DNA of 64,000 nt from Paracamarosporium sp. OC-R06-R3 (taxonomy: Eukaryota; Ascomycota; Dothideomycetes; Pleosporales; Didymosphaeriaceae), in the NCBI GenBank assembly GCA_019828545.1, contig JACVRA010000166.1, forward strand, positions 232,513-296,512, read 5' to 3'. The notes below the pieces were generated by a model. That model saw only the letters and a list, made by a program, of their open reading frames with translations, ran no database searches and was not told the origin of the DNA. Below are positions 11,503 to 23,001 of the stretch, piece by piece; within the stretch, counting starts at the first letter, position 1, and each line of letters opens with the position of its first letter. The position numbers and the translations under genes were made by a program.

Positions 11503-11949
11503 CTTGAACGCCAAGGTGATGGCTGCAGATACGATTGCTGTATTTCCCTCTGCATGTTGCGCTTTTCCAAGACTTTATTGCATTCCAGAAATTTCATGGG
11601 CGACGAGCGTGATTCGAGAGGCGATTGCGACATCGCCGGGAAGTCGTGGTGTTCGTGGACGCAGCCAATGAGGGCCTCAGCTAGCGCTCGCAATTACTCG
11701 AACAGGAAGGTCGCTAACGACTCGTCTCTGAAGTTTCCTGCATAATTTTCATGGTTATGGGTCTGGGTTGCAAAAGATGAGATGCCAAGGACATTGGCAA
11801 ACATGGTCATTCGATGAGCATTCGACAGGATATCATGTTTTTCTATCTACGACATGCTACATGCACAAAACGCAAAACCCAGCTCGGTTTGTTATATGGG
11901 TATCCGTTGAAACGCAGCACACCCGTTACACTGGCTGTACGCTCTTCGC
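11503..11949. other. Intergenic spacer
   Basis: This is the promoter region of the UNC93-like gene and the 3' flank of the next aldo/keto reductase. Nothing else is recognisable. Confidence 0.5.
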
Positions 11950-13317
11950 TTAGATGATGCTCTTGTTGGGAGCTTCTTGCTCCTCGGGCTCGTCGAAGAT
12001 GTTGATGCTCCAGCGAGGCGTGTTCGCTGTGTAGGGAACATTGTACCTCCGCCTGCCCTGGTGCTCGTCCGAGAACTTCTTGATGGCCTTGATATCCTCG
12101 TCATCCAGCTCGATCTCCTTGAAGTTCTCTGCGATTCGAGAAGCAGTCACCGACTTGGGGATGACGGAGTGTCCGCCGATCTGGCTCCATGCCAGGATGA
12201 CCTGAGCGGGAGTAGCACCCTTCTTCTCAGCAATGGACTTGATCACCGGCTGTGTGATGAGCAGCGGGATGTTGAAGAAGTTGTTGCCGAAGGCGGAGTA
12301 GGCGGTGATGTGGATGTTCTTCTCCTTTGCGTAGGCGATGAGCTCGTCGCTAGGGAGGATGGGGTGGCGCTCAATCTGGTTGACGGCGGGGACGATGCCC
12401 GTCTTGTCGACGAGCTCCTTGAGTGTCTTGGCCGTGAAGTTGGACACGCCCGTAGAGCGGACCTTGCTCTTGGGCAGCGCGTGCACGGCCTTCCATGTCT
12501 CACTGTTGGGGATCGAGTTGTCAATGTTGACCTCGTTGGGGTCCGAAGTCGCGGGGAAGAGATCTGAGTGAGGGTCCTTGCCCGGACCGAAGTTCACAGG
12601 CCAGTGGACAAGGTAGAGGTCCTGGGTACATCGCGGTTAGCCATGCGTCTACAACCATCTATAACCATTACATGGGTTACATACGAGGTAGTCGAGCTCA
12701 AGCTCGGCAAGGGTGTCATCGAGAGCGGCCTCGACAGTCTTGGGGTCGTGCTGGGTGTTCCACAGCTTCGAGGTGATGAAGATATCCTCGCGCTTGAGGC
12801 CGGGGATGTCCTTGTAGGCACGCTTGATGCCCTCAGCAACCTCCTTCTGGTTCTCGTAGCTGGTTGGTGGAACATCATGTCAGCCAGTTTGTCCGGATGA
12901 AAGGGCCATAGCTCCAAAAGCTACCCCACCACCCCACCGCGGGGCAATTCAGCCCAACTTCCATAGCGTGTGCATGTTTCGCGGTAGAGAAAGTGTGGGA
13001 TTGTCCGTGAGGGTAGGGCTCGGCGGTAGGTTTGGGTACGTACATCTTTGCGAGATCCTGTTGAGAGGCCGTGGATTAGCCATTGACCGGAATCATTCTT
13101 CTGGGTCGACTTACAAGATGGCGGTAGCCAATCTTCAATGCCTCGTAGACACCGTTGCCGACCTCACCAGGAGCGGCTTGCCAGGTACCGTATCCCAATT
13201 GCCTGCGGGGTAGGATTTCGTCAGTGAGCGCTCTTCCGTAGGTGTGGGTATGCACGACGGGGCAACGTACGGGATCTTGTAGCCCGTGTTGAGGGTGACA
13301 GTCTTTCCGGAAGACAT
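11950..13317 (-). CDS. Aldo/keto reductase, glycerol dehydrogenase-like
   Basis: Five exons (minus), 13317-13271, 13202-13115, 13057-13044, 12859-12685 and 12621-11950, give 331 aa. The introns are 68, 57, 184 and 63 nt. Exon 3 is only 14 nt and carries the catalytic Asp. The protein reads [19 protein letters not shown], then [29 protein letters not shown] and [13 protein letters not shown]. The tetrad is Asp46, Tyr51, Lys81 and His114. The NADPH site is in [15 protein letters not shown]. This is the Gcy1/glycerol 2-dehydrogenase type of fungal AKR, reducing dihydroxyacetone or other small aldehydes; the exact substrate is inferred. It is cytosolic. The next gene in the same orientation is an FAD-dependent oxidoreductase. 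Confidence 0.93.
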
Positions 13318-13670
13318 CGTGAAGTTATATTCTGTGTGAAAAGAAGAGACGGTATGGGGAAGTGTCAAGATGAGTTTCACACACGCGGGGGCAGTAGGCG
13401 TTTAAGTAGGTGGCCAGCCACCCCCATCTGCCAGGGGGGCCGTATGCGAGACGGAATTATCCAACCATGCGAGGATGCAGACGGCTACAGATCGAGCAGA
13501 GTGTTTCGCCAAAACAGGTACTAAAATTGTGAAAGATCACGATAGCCTCTGGACCCTGCTGGCGTCATTTTGGAGGGGTCTAGCGGGGCACGCGCTGCAC
13601 GCGACGCCGACGTGCTCGGTGTGAAAACCACCGAACAACAATCTCAACTACATCTGAATCACCCGGCGCT
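13318..13670. other. Promoter of aldo/keto reductase
   Basis: GC-rich sequence between the AKR start and the 3' end of the FAD enzyme gene. It contains a run of C/G (CCACCCCCATC and CAGGGGGGCC) that could hold stress-type C4T/CreA sites, but no gene. Confidence 0.45.
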
Positions 13671-15020
13671 TCATTGTGTCTCAGTAAACGCCTGTCGTAG
13701 CCTCTCTGTGCTCGTTGCAAATACCCCCGGCATGCCGAATTCGCGCTTTACGTCGGTGAAATCGCTGCCCTCTGCCACCATCTTCGCCGCTGCTTTCGCA
13801 ACCGTGGGAATGAAGGACATGCCGCCTCCGTTGAACCCAGCGAGTACCCATTGATTCTCTCGGCCGGGAATGCGTCCTATGTGTGGCCAGCCATCAGGCG
13901 TAGATCCCATAATACCCGTCCAAACCTTTTCCGCCTCAGCTCCGCTGTCTTCCCAGCCAAGAAACGTGCGCTGCATGTAGTCATCCCAATACTTCTCTAC
14001 CTCTCTGCTGAATCGAGTCGAGTCGTCGAAGTTGTTGAACCATGACGGACGATCGGATTTGAACGTTGAACCCCCTCCGCCAACAACAATGCTCCCATCT
14101 GGGCGGGGGTTGAGGTAATCTGCTGCTTGTCCGGAAGCAAAGGTAATGTTGTAGGTATGCGAAAGATGCGGATGCACAGGAACTTTCGGAACAATATGCG
14201 ACGCCATTCCACGAACTGGTACGATAACATCCCTGAATTGTGGAAGGAGACCGGCCGTGTACGCATTCGTGGCGAACACCAGCTTCATTGCTTTCAGAAC
14301 CCCCCGTGGTGTAGCAATCTCGTTCGTACCGTCTGCTACCACCGAAACAGCTGTCACAGGTGTTGTCGTCTGCACATTGAGCTGCTCCGGATACCGCGAG
14401 ACCAGCCGCTCGAGCAGCTGCGTAACGAATTTGTACGGCCAGAGTGAGCAGCATGGGACGCTTTCTGCGGACTTTGCACCCTTGATCGAGGTCACTTGTT
14501 CCAGGTATTGCGGCAAAGCAAAGCCAACATCTTTCGTCCAAGTGTGACCCTCTTTCCTGCTACTCTGGTATATCTCCTTCAACGACGCCGCATCCTTGTC
14601 ATCCAGTTGGACATCAAAACTCCGGCGTATCTCGAGCTCACAGTCCAACTCTTCGTCTTCAGCCACTTGCTTCAGGTTAGCAATGACACCCTGTACAAAC
14701 GCCTGTAGCTCATCTACGCCATCTGGGCCCATATTTGGGATCTGACCTGCGAGCGTGGAAAGTTTGATTTTGGAGTGTCCTCCATTCCGAGCGGTTGCTC
14801 CAGAGCATAGCTCACGGGCTTCTAGGATCACAACGCTGGATGGTGGCTTCTCTTGCTTGAAGAGATGGTAAGCTGTGGAAATGCCTGCCATGCCGGAGCC
14901 GACGATTGCGACTTCACACTCTGCGGGTAACTCCGTTGTTGACCGTAAATTGCTGAATTTGTGCGGCTGGCTGAGCCAGTATGACGTTACTGGGTTCGGA
15001 ACGGGGAGTATCTGCTCCAT
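13671..15020 (-). CDS. FAD-dependent oxidoreductase, DAO family
   Basis: A single exon of 449 aa. The dinucleotide-binding fold is near the N-terminus (CEVAIVGSGMAGISTAYHL), followed by GATARNGGHSK, typical of the D-amino-acid oxidase/sarcosine oxidase-like superfamily. The C-terminal part has GIMGSTPDGWPHIGRIPG and WVLAGFNGGGMSFIP, which close the FAD site. The N-terminal VTSYWLSQPHKFSNLRSTTELP is common to fungal members. The frame is open back to an ATG at 15149, but the start at 15020 fits the family's usual beginning; the extra 43 residues lack conservation that I recognise. It probably oxidises an amine or imino acid; the substrate is not shown by sequence. Confidence 0.88.
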   Translation of the reverse strand: MEQILPVPNPVTSYWLSQPHKFSNLRSTTELPAECEVAIVGSGMAGISTAYHLFKQEKPPSSVVILEARELCSGATARNGGHSKIKLSTLAGQIPNMGPDGVDELQAFVQGVIANLKQVAEDEELDCELEIRRSFDVQLDDKDAASLKEIYQSSRKEGHTWTKDVGFALPQYLEQVTSIKGAKSAESVPCCSLWPYKFVTQLLERLVSRYPEQLNVQTTTPVTAVSVVADGTNEIATPRGVLKAMKLVFATNAYTAGLLPQFRDVIVPVRGMASHIVPKVPVHPHLSHTYNITFASGQAADYLNPRPDGSIVVGGGGSTFKSDRPSWFNNFDDSTRFSREVEKYWDDYMQRTFLGWEDSGAEAEKVWTGIMGSTPDGWPHIGRIPGRENQWVLAGFNGGGMSFIPTVAKAAAKMVAEGSDFTDVKREFGMPGVFATSTERLRQAFTETQ

Positions 15021-15340
15021 CTTGGTGCTGTGGTAGAGATTGTGTGCTTCTTCGCCTCCGCTCTGTATTAGAATACGGTGCTCGAAGTCATGGTATTCAA
15101 GGCTGTATTTGTATTGCCTTCGAGTAACTGGGAGTAATAGTCGCCACATGCGCTTACCAGAGGATTTCTGCTATTGATTGGCTAGCATGAATCCTCCCTC
15201 GGCGTTCGGTATACCACGCTAAGTGGGGCGGGTACTCCGAGGAACAAGCTTGCTCCGACATATGGTGCTTACAAGATATCGCTCGATGCACAAAGATAAC
15301 TCGAGATATGTTTAAATTTGGGTTCTTTTATCTGCTGACA
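15021..15340. other. Short intergenic region
   Basis: This is the promoter of the FAD oxidoreductase, including the alternative upstream start at 15149. Nothing else is seen. Confidence 0.5.
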
Positions 15341-16392
15341 TCATTTCATAGTAACGGCTTTAATCCTCGCAGCGAACCAATCACGAGCTTCAAGCCCTTC
15401 TTCAATCTCATCCTTACGCAACGGTGGAACCTTACCGCCATCAATCCGCCTTACTATAGTTCTTACCTCCGGCCTCGCAAAATACGCCAGCGAATATCTT
15501 GCTAATTCTGCCTGATTCCCTGGCGGCGGCACAACGCGATGCATAGGAGATTTCACCGCGCCGTTCGTAAACTTGACCATGATGTCTCCCATGTTGATAA
15601 TCGCATGACCAGGCACAGGCCGAATGTATAACCAGTCAGTCTCGACTTCAGGGTCTTTACTCTAAGGGAGGAATTGTAAACTACCGAGGATATTGAATAG
15701 CGTCGTCATGCTGCCAAAGTCGGAGTGCGGTAGCATGCTGCTTCGTCGGTCTTGCTTTGGCACTGGGGGATAGCATATCATTCGGTATTGATCCATGGTT
15801 TCTAGATCGATGTTGTGCATGTCAGTGAGTGCACCCGGTTTCATCTGCAACGATGATTCCAGGGACGCCAGTACAAGATCCTCGATGACGTGCGCTCCCC
15901 GAACGAAATCCTCGTGGATATCGCGATTAGATAGCATGATATCTGGTGCTGGGTTCCTCTTCCCCATGCCCAGAATATCTTCCTTCAGCGTAGTCCACAT
16001 CTCACAGCGATCAGGGCGGCCCTTGAGATCTCCCTTAGCGGCTCCCTCGGGCTTGTATCTACCACTCTATCTCAGTGAGGTTGAGCAGTGTCATGCTATC
16101 GGCTTACTTGCCCTAGGAATCGTTCGCCAATATATTGTTGTTTCACATCTAGATCTAATTTGAAAAACTCCTCTTGCAGCTTGAACAACGCGTCAACTGT
16201 TTTAATGAGCTTCCTTCCGTGCTCCGAGTCGGTGAGGTCTAGGAGGAAGAAACCATCCGTCGTGCAAGCGTTGTACAGCTTCTCCGCATCGGCGATGTTT
16301 CTGTTTTCGAGTGCTGTGAAGGAGATGCGCTCAAGGTCCTTTGTGGGTAGATCGGATGGGAAAGGAGGGATGGATGGGGAGCTGAATGCCAT
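15341..16392 (-). pseudogene. 2-oxoglutarate/Fe(II) dioxygenase with in-frame TAG
   Basis: Exons (minus) 16392-16108 and 16066-15341, with an unusually short 41-nt intron, read 336 codons of an isopenicillin-N-synthase-like dioxygenase. The N-terminal DIOX_N part includes DGFFLLDLTDSE and GERFLGQSGRYKPEG. The catalytic domain has two iron ligands in His209-Ser-Asp211 (MLPHSDFGS). Codon 230 is TAG (15664-15662). The same frame then continues without a gap through DWLYIRPVPGHAIINMGD, the third iron ligand His271 (SPMHRVVPPP) and the expected C-terminus. The stop removes His271 and the 2-oxoglutarate-binding Arg. No intron of credible length can skip it. It is therefore a recent pseudogene, a readthrough product, or a base error. 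Confidence 0.75.
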
Positions 16393-16895
16393 AGTTGCGG
16401 CAGTGCATGGAGGTACAAGAAGTGTCTTCTGTTGTGTGGCTTGTTGTGCTGATATACGGGGGAAGCCCTTGGGGCGTTCGTAAGCTGGGGTGACGCGCTA
16501 GTAAGCACTACTTCGTGCATCGTAATGGTCTTCCCTAGTGGTATATGGACGCAGCTGGTGCATCGCGGATGAGAGTGGAGGGAGCTCAAGTGCTATGAAC
16601 TAAGAAGCGGATGACGTCGGAAGACTGACAGAGGTTTATTTAAATGCTCGTGATATATGTATGCAACATCTCCAGGGTCAGTCCTCGTGTAAATGATACA
16701 TAATGCGTCTCTAAGTCATTGAGTTCATAATGCAACGATACAAAAATTGGAAACGAAAACATCATCAAAGAAATCCTACCATGAACTATTTACGTTGATA
16801 TTGAAATGAAGCGTTTCTTCGCTTGTTCTTCCTTATAAAGACAAAAAGAATCATAGTCGATGACGTCATAGTTTCTATCTATCACCGATGTCGTT
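16393..16895. other. Intergenic spacer
   Basis: This is the promoter of the dioxygenase gene and the 3' flank of the GH27 gene. I see no supported gene. Confidence 0.5.
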
Positions 16896-18500
16896 TCAGC
16901 AACTCTTTCCCTTCCCATTTGGTGTCAACCGGTACAACACGCTCTGGCCTTCGTCCAAAACCTTCGACACCTGTGTGTCTGCGGCCCCGGTATCCTCGCT
17001 CGCCCAAACATCCCTCACGCAGTATCTCCCCTGCAATTGAAGCACTTCAAACGTTGCAACAATGTCTTGGCCACCCTTTTTACAGTCCTGGTCCCATGGT
17101 GGTGTATAGCGATCAGCTCGCTCCGTACATCCCATATTCGCGAGTAACACAACGACTTCTTCATTCCCACCGAACGGACCGGCTTCCCAGATCTGCAGCT
17201 GCGACGGGTTACGCGAGCCGTCAGGGTTGACGTAGAAGCCTAGTGTCTCGGCAGATGTCCAGTCATCGTGGATGCGTAGTACTTCATCCTTTGTAAGCCA
17301 GGGTGTGTAGGCTGGGTCGAGCTTTGTTAGGTCGTCTCCGAGGTAGATTGGTGAACCCGAGATTACCCAGAGTGACATGTATGTCATGCGCTGCGCTGTG
17401 TTTAGTTGGTTGAGGAAACCTGTGTTTCCAATATTGAGCGAGTCGAGATCTGGGTAGCCTTTTAGGTTGCGGGATTCCGTCAATTGTGCACTCATGTAGA
17501 TGCGTAGGGCTTCACTCGCTCGCTGCATCGCGTACCATGACACGGTCGTTGAGATGCCAGTTTTTACGGAGTCGGCATTCACAGGCTGGTTCACGTCCAC
17601 AGAGATGCGATAGGAATCTGCGGAAGTGCGCCAGCGTTCTGTTGCATCGTGGGATATGTCGAGGTTGAAGGAAAGGAGGAGCCACATTTGACGCTGGGAG
17701 GCCGATATGGCGTCGTGGTATAGCTCAGCATCGTCTACGCGTTGTGAGTTCAATTACGATCGTTTTGTGGATTCACCTACTAAAGTTAGAATACCCTGTA
17801 GGTAAGCCTTGATCGTCACCATCGGCTGCAGCTTTCGGGTGGATGTAGTCGAACTTGATCAGGTCGATTTCTCTTTATATGCGTCAACAATCACTAAGCG
17901 TATCCTATGGCGGCCGACATACAATTCAGCGAAGTGTTTTACCACGCTATTCACCCACTCTCGACTAGCTTGGTTCCATTGTAGATCCCGCCTGAGAAAC
18001 GTACACGAAAAGGGCGCGCCATCCTCACACGGCGAGCTAATATCACCCATGTTGAAGCTCGAATCATCAATAGGTTTCTTCGCCACAATGTCTTTATTGA
18101 AAGCTCCTGGTACAATGTACACACCGAGCTTCAGCCCCATATCATGCACCTGTCTGGAGAAAGCCTTGAAATCTTTGAACAACACAGGATCTGGAATGAT
18201 GCGACCATTATCGTCCCCCTCGTCCCCTTTGGACCAACCAGAGTCAAGCATCAAGTACTCGTAGCCGTTTCCGAGAGCTTGCAAGGCTCGCGCTTGAGCG
18301 AGCAAGTTCTCTTCTGTGAACCATTTCTGGCCGTATTCCGGGTGGTCAGGATGGTTGTAGGCTTGCAGTGGAAAGGAAGTCCATCCACGGAAAGACCTGT
18401 GGAAATCATTTGCAGAATCTTCTTTATTCAACTTGGTAAGTGCTTGAGTAGGGGCAAAGATCGATGCAAGCAGATATAGAGTAAGACCTAGGATAAGCAT
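16896..18500 (-). CDS. Secreted alpha-galactosidase-like protein, GH27
   Basis: Exons (minus) 18500-17923, 17872-17781 and 17734-16896, with introns of 50 and 46 nt, give 502 aa. The signal peptide is MLILGLTLYLLASIFAPTQA. An in-frame ATG at 18596 would add 32 residues before it and is less likely. The (beta/alpha)8 domain shows FRGWTSFPLQAY, YEYLMLDSGWSKG and LGVYIVPGAF. The spliced motif LIKFDYIHPK has the nucleophile Asp, and ERWRTSAD has the acid/base Asp of GH27. A C-terminal beta domain follows. It would release alpha-linked galactose (or arabinopyranose) outside the cell. It is divergent from the GMC oxidoreductase gene. Confidence 0.8.
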
Positions 18501-19509
18501 GGTGGCAGGAGCTGTGACATGTAACGATAAGTACGAGATGAACCCATTGCGGAGAAGCCATTGTAAGTACTTATATTCTTTGGTTATTCTCAGCATGAAA
18601 CAGTTCGTTCCAGCTGATTGGCGATGTCAATTCAGGCCCAAAGCTCAGTCAGCAGAATTCGGACTTCTGACGCCAGCAGCTATTTTACACCACACAAATA
18701 TCCAGCCCCCACTGCAGTTCTCCCGCAACCTACGGTGACGTACATGGGATTTTCCGGAATCTGTAAGATAGCATCGTGAACCGCCACTGTAAAATTCGAT
18801 GGTGGCGTTTGCAAGCATCGTACCGCGATTGGAAGACCTGGTCGATAGCGATCATAACGAATTGAGCTGCATTTCGGAACAGGAATGTACCAGATGGTAA
18901 AGACAGAAATAGAAGTTGGGGCTCACCTGTCCTGAGCATGCTATGGGATGAATCTGTATCGATCTAGTAAACAGTTATCGGATTGTATGCACAAAAGATT
19001 CTACGGCAACAACTACATATTTACAACTACAGTTGTTCATTGCTCCACATCATACGAGACCGACAACAGAAGCTGACATCGTCATAACACCATACCAAGG
19101 TCGTGCAACCTGCCCAGATCGCTTATGCCTCACCTAAGAAAATTCCATGCAATAAAACAGCGATATATCTCTAGGATTCGGACCTATTCAATCCTTACCG
19201 GTCGCTTGCGCAGTAATATAATATCCCTGTTGCTGACCTTGGCGCATGCGCCTCGCGTAACCAGTACAACGCTTCGGGTCTGGCGGCCATGCATATTGTA
19301 CAGGCCATGTGATTATCCATACTCTTTGAGGAAGGTTCCTGCCCATTTCCTGCAGTGAACAGCCTTGTGAGAGGGAAGGCGTTCGCTTACTCCAGAGGTA
19401 CAACACAATCCGCGCCTCCAAGCTACGTCGAGAGCGAAAGGTGCAGTATATAACGTAAAGTGCCCATCTTCTCAATTCTAAGACACATTTGCTTCTGTTT
19501 GTTTTCACG
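18501..19509. other. Bidirectional promoter between GH27 and GMC genes
   Basis: A 1-kb spacer between divergent genes. A TATATAA box lies at 19447-19453, 57 bp before the GMC start. No credible gene lies inside; the reverse frame at 19188-19508 lacks an identifiable family. Confidence 0.55.
19447..19453 (+). promoter_or_regulatory. TATA box of GMC oxidoreductase gene
   Basis: TATATAA lies 57 bp upstream of the ATG at 19510. Confidence 0.55.
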
Positions 19510-21539
19510 ATGATTTATCCAAAGCGTGCAGTTGTGGTGTTTGCAATTGTGTCCGGATATTTGAACGCTTTCGTTGTAGCATCTCCTACTCTTGCATCTC
19601 TTGCAAGCGTATTATCAAGTGTTGATGTCGCAAACAAGGCTTATGATTTTGTAGTGGTCGGCGGAGGAACGGCAGGATTGACGGTCGCAGATCGTTTATC
19701 AGAGGACCCTGACAGTCAGCACTCCTATCTCGAACAACATGCAGACTCTAACAATACAATAGCTTCGGTTCTAGTCATTGAGCACGGTTACTTCTGTAAA
19801 ATATGTCCGCGCATTAAAATCCAATCTCTGACTTCCAAACAGCCGATGTGAACGACCCAGCGCTAGACCCTACAAAAGTGTTTATACCTAGTAGATACTA
19901 CAATATCACTTCTGCGCCACAAACCGAGCTGGGAAACAAAACCTTCTTTATTCTTCCCGGCCATGTTGTTGGTGGTAGTTCTGCAGTCAATGGTAAGGCT
20001 GTAAGTAACAGCCTTCATCAGCATTGTTCTCACTATTAACACAAAAAACTCAAGATCATGCGAGGCACTGCACGTGAGCACGATATCTGGGCTGAACTAG
20101 GCAGCTCCGAATCAACCTGGAACTGGGAGGGCATGCTCCCATATTACAAGAAAGCGATAAACTTCAAAGAACCGGATCCCACATACGCTGCAGAATTCAA
20201 CATCACCTACGATCTAGAAGGAGCGTGGGGACAAGACAGTAACACGAGACTGATCTCTCACTACTCACCGTACTTACCAGACTTGTTAAAGGTGCAATAT
20301 CAGTCGTTGAAGAAAGTACCTAGTATTGAAGTACCAAAAGATGGCGCGGCGGGACAAAATGGCCTGTTTTGGTATCCGATTTCCATGGACGAAACGGCCA
20401 CCAATTGGTCGTACTCTCGTACAGCACATTGGGACGGCTTGAACCGTCCGAACTATCATCTTATTGTTGGCCACAGAGTCAATAAGGTGTTGTTTGAAGA
20501 CGATCAGGCTATTGGTGTGCAATTTGTTGATCATGATGGTACCGCTAACCCAGTCGAGGTTAAGGTAAAGAAAGAGGTTGTGCTTAGTGCTGGAGCGCTT
20601 CACTCACCTCAGATCTTGATGCTGAGTGGTATTGGGCCCGAGAAAGAACTCGAAGACGCGGGTATTGATGTGAAGGTCGATCTTCCTGGTGTCGGTCAGA
20701 ATCTACAAGATCATCCCACAGGACCAAATGTCACTTTTCAGTGTGAGTACCTATCCCCACCCTTGTGACCAGCCAGCAGCTTCTGACACCAATTGTTCCC
20801 AGTCGGAATCCAACCACCAGCAAACGAAACGCCAGCGCTAGATCTCTGGCGTGTCCAGGGCCTTGTCGCCGCACTCGGTCTTCCTGTTCTTGCACCCGAA
20901 GCGTACGAGAACATCTCTGAGCAATATGCTTCTCAGGATCTCGAAGACTATCTTGCACCCACCCATCCAACCGTCTTAAAAGGCCTCAAGAAACAACAGT
21001 CCATCTTCTCCCAAGCAATGCTGCACAAAAATGTCTCCTTCCTCAACTATCTCGTCGGCGGCCAGCCCATCGGCTCCCCCATCAACTTCCACGTCGCCTC
21101 ACGCGGCACTGTCTCCCTTAACGCGACGAACCCGCAAGGTGAACCTGTCGTCGACATCCGCGCGCTATCGAATCCGGTAGATATCGCGTTGCAAATCGCA
21201 TACCTGCGGTTCTTCCGTACGCATTTTAGCCGCGACCTTGCAGAATGGAACGTCACCGAGGTTTATCCCGGGCCTGATGTCAGTACGGATGCCGAGTGGG
21301 AAGCGCTGGTCAGGGAACAGTATAACCCCTTTGTGGGGCATCATTTTGTGGGAACTACGGCGAAGACACCGAGGAACGAGGGTGGAGTTGTTGATGAGGA
21401 GTTGAGGGTGTATGGAACGAAGGGATTGAGGGTTGTGGATGCGGGAATCATACCTACACTTGTGGGTGCGGCGACACAATTTACTGTGTATGGTGTTGCT
21501 GAGAAAGCAGCGGCTATGATTAAGGAAGGTTGGAGTTAA
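19510..21539 (+). CDS. Secreted GMC-family FAD oxidoreductase
   Basis: Exons 19510-19795, 19843-20000, 20055-20742 and 20803-21539, with introns of 47, 54 and 60 nt, give 622 aa. An N-terminal hydrophobic leader is followed by the FAD motif DFVVVGGGTAGLTVADRL. GMC signature 1 (GHVVGGSSAVNGKAIMRG) is restored by splicing. Signature 2 is GALHSPQILMLSGIG. Near the C-terminus are VGHHFVGTTAKTP, where the catalytic His region normally reads HxxGT, and GAATQFTVYGVAEKAA. It resembles aryl-alcohol oxidase, glucose oxidase or choline dehydrogenase-type enzymes, but the substrate cannot be fixed. Such enzymes often supply H2O2 for plant polymer breakdown. Several N-glycosylation sequons support secretion. 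Confidence 0.92.
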
Positions 21540-23001
21540 GGGACAGGAAGAACCATTTCGGGTCAGGTTTTGGCGGTTGTATAGACAGAGGAACGTTGAT
21601 GCAGATAGCGGTGGTTGATGGAAGCTGAGTCTCAACTTTAAATTGAAGGCGATCAGTAGTTAGGACTTATAACGGTGCATATCTTGGCCATTGATAGGAT
21701 CATTTCCGTTCTTCCGCCTTTTACTTCGATGATCGTCAGCTTAGGCTATGTTTGTGAGAGCAGCAGTGATGCTTTTGTAAAATCGTATTCCAGAGTGTCA
21801 CTATATGCTCGTCTAGAGAGAACTATGTAGAGGACCTTAAGAATCGCGCTGCTGAGCGTTTGGTCAAGGTGCTTCAGCCGCTAAAAGGTCAACTTCGTTA
21901 CTCACAAGGGCCAGGGGAAGTACGCTACTGCGAATTAAAGAGACCAAATTCAGTGTAAAGTCTATTATTAGCCAAGCCAAGTCAATTTGCTCTGGTCTAT
22001 TTCAAACAACGACTATTTGCTCCAGTATATCCCAGAGTAAGTCTATACGAAACGATATGTAAGAAACAATCCAGGACCTAGTCTAGATGTACGTTTCTCC
22101 TTCGCCAAAGACATCAGCATCGAAGTGGAATATCGCGAGTGCCAACCACCATTTACCAGTTCCTCTTCAACGCCACAGATAGGAGGGATATAAAAGATAT
22201 ACTATGTAGCGAACTAGTAATAGCGTGCGGGAACAACCTCGAGTTTGTGGTTTAGACGACGAATCGCTGTGCTACACCTAGTGCGCTGACGCAGACAAGA
22301 ACGGTGCAAGCCGCGGGGTTGAGCCGGTCGCGTCTCTCTACAGCCATCTCCTTCTCTTTGATCGATCGATCCACCTTATCCTCGTTTGGTCCTTAGGCGA
22401 GCTCGAACGTAGCTGGCTCTTCACGAGGGTAGCAGGTGATATTTAAGTTTGACCGAGCCCCAGAGGAATCACTACCAACTCCTAGCTTCTCATATAAGAG
22501 ATGGAAGCGCTTAGAGAATGTTCCAGCATAACTATACGTCTCCTCTTCAGCTCCGCGCTCGACAACAGGTGAAGCTTCTTTCGAGAAACAGAGAAAAAGA
22601 AAGAGACCTATTCGGTTTCACGTTCGTAAGCTGAGTATCTGCGTTCTCTGACTGGTCGTACCGCATGCCATTATGAGCATGATCTTAAGGATATATTGAG
22701 CTTCAGTCGATAAACGTGAAGTTTTGGTGTGACACGGCTGGCCGCTTTCGGGCCATCACGGCAGTCTTTTAGGACGGGTGTCGGCACAGCAATCTCACCG
22801 CTTCTTTCCAATCCGATGCAAGGCTGTTGGTGTCATGCATGTAGCCGTCCGCGGCGGAAACGGGAAACTAAAAGAAAGACCCGGGGAGTAAGCGCGATTT
22901 AATTGTTCCATCTGGTATTTCTAGCTCGGGTCATACACAATTTCTCCACGTCCCCACCGCCTGTGTCCGAACCATTCATTGGTGCAAATCGACACTACCC
23001 C
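21540..23001. other. Stop-dense, gene-free sequence
   Basis: Between about 21640 and 22900 no frame on either strand stays open for 60 codons, unlike most spacers in this window. TA-containing steps are frequent in 21950-22270. A decayed or RIP-mutated transposable element is possible, but no domain remains that I can identify. ATCGATCGATC occurs near 22367. Confidence 0.45.

Noticed and set aside
15639..15665. Possible intron removing the TAG of the dioxygenase (GTAGTTTAC...CCCTTAG)
   Set aside because: It would be only about 23 nt, too short to splice, and the product would hit a new stop (TAA) at once.
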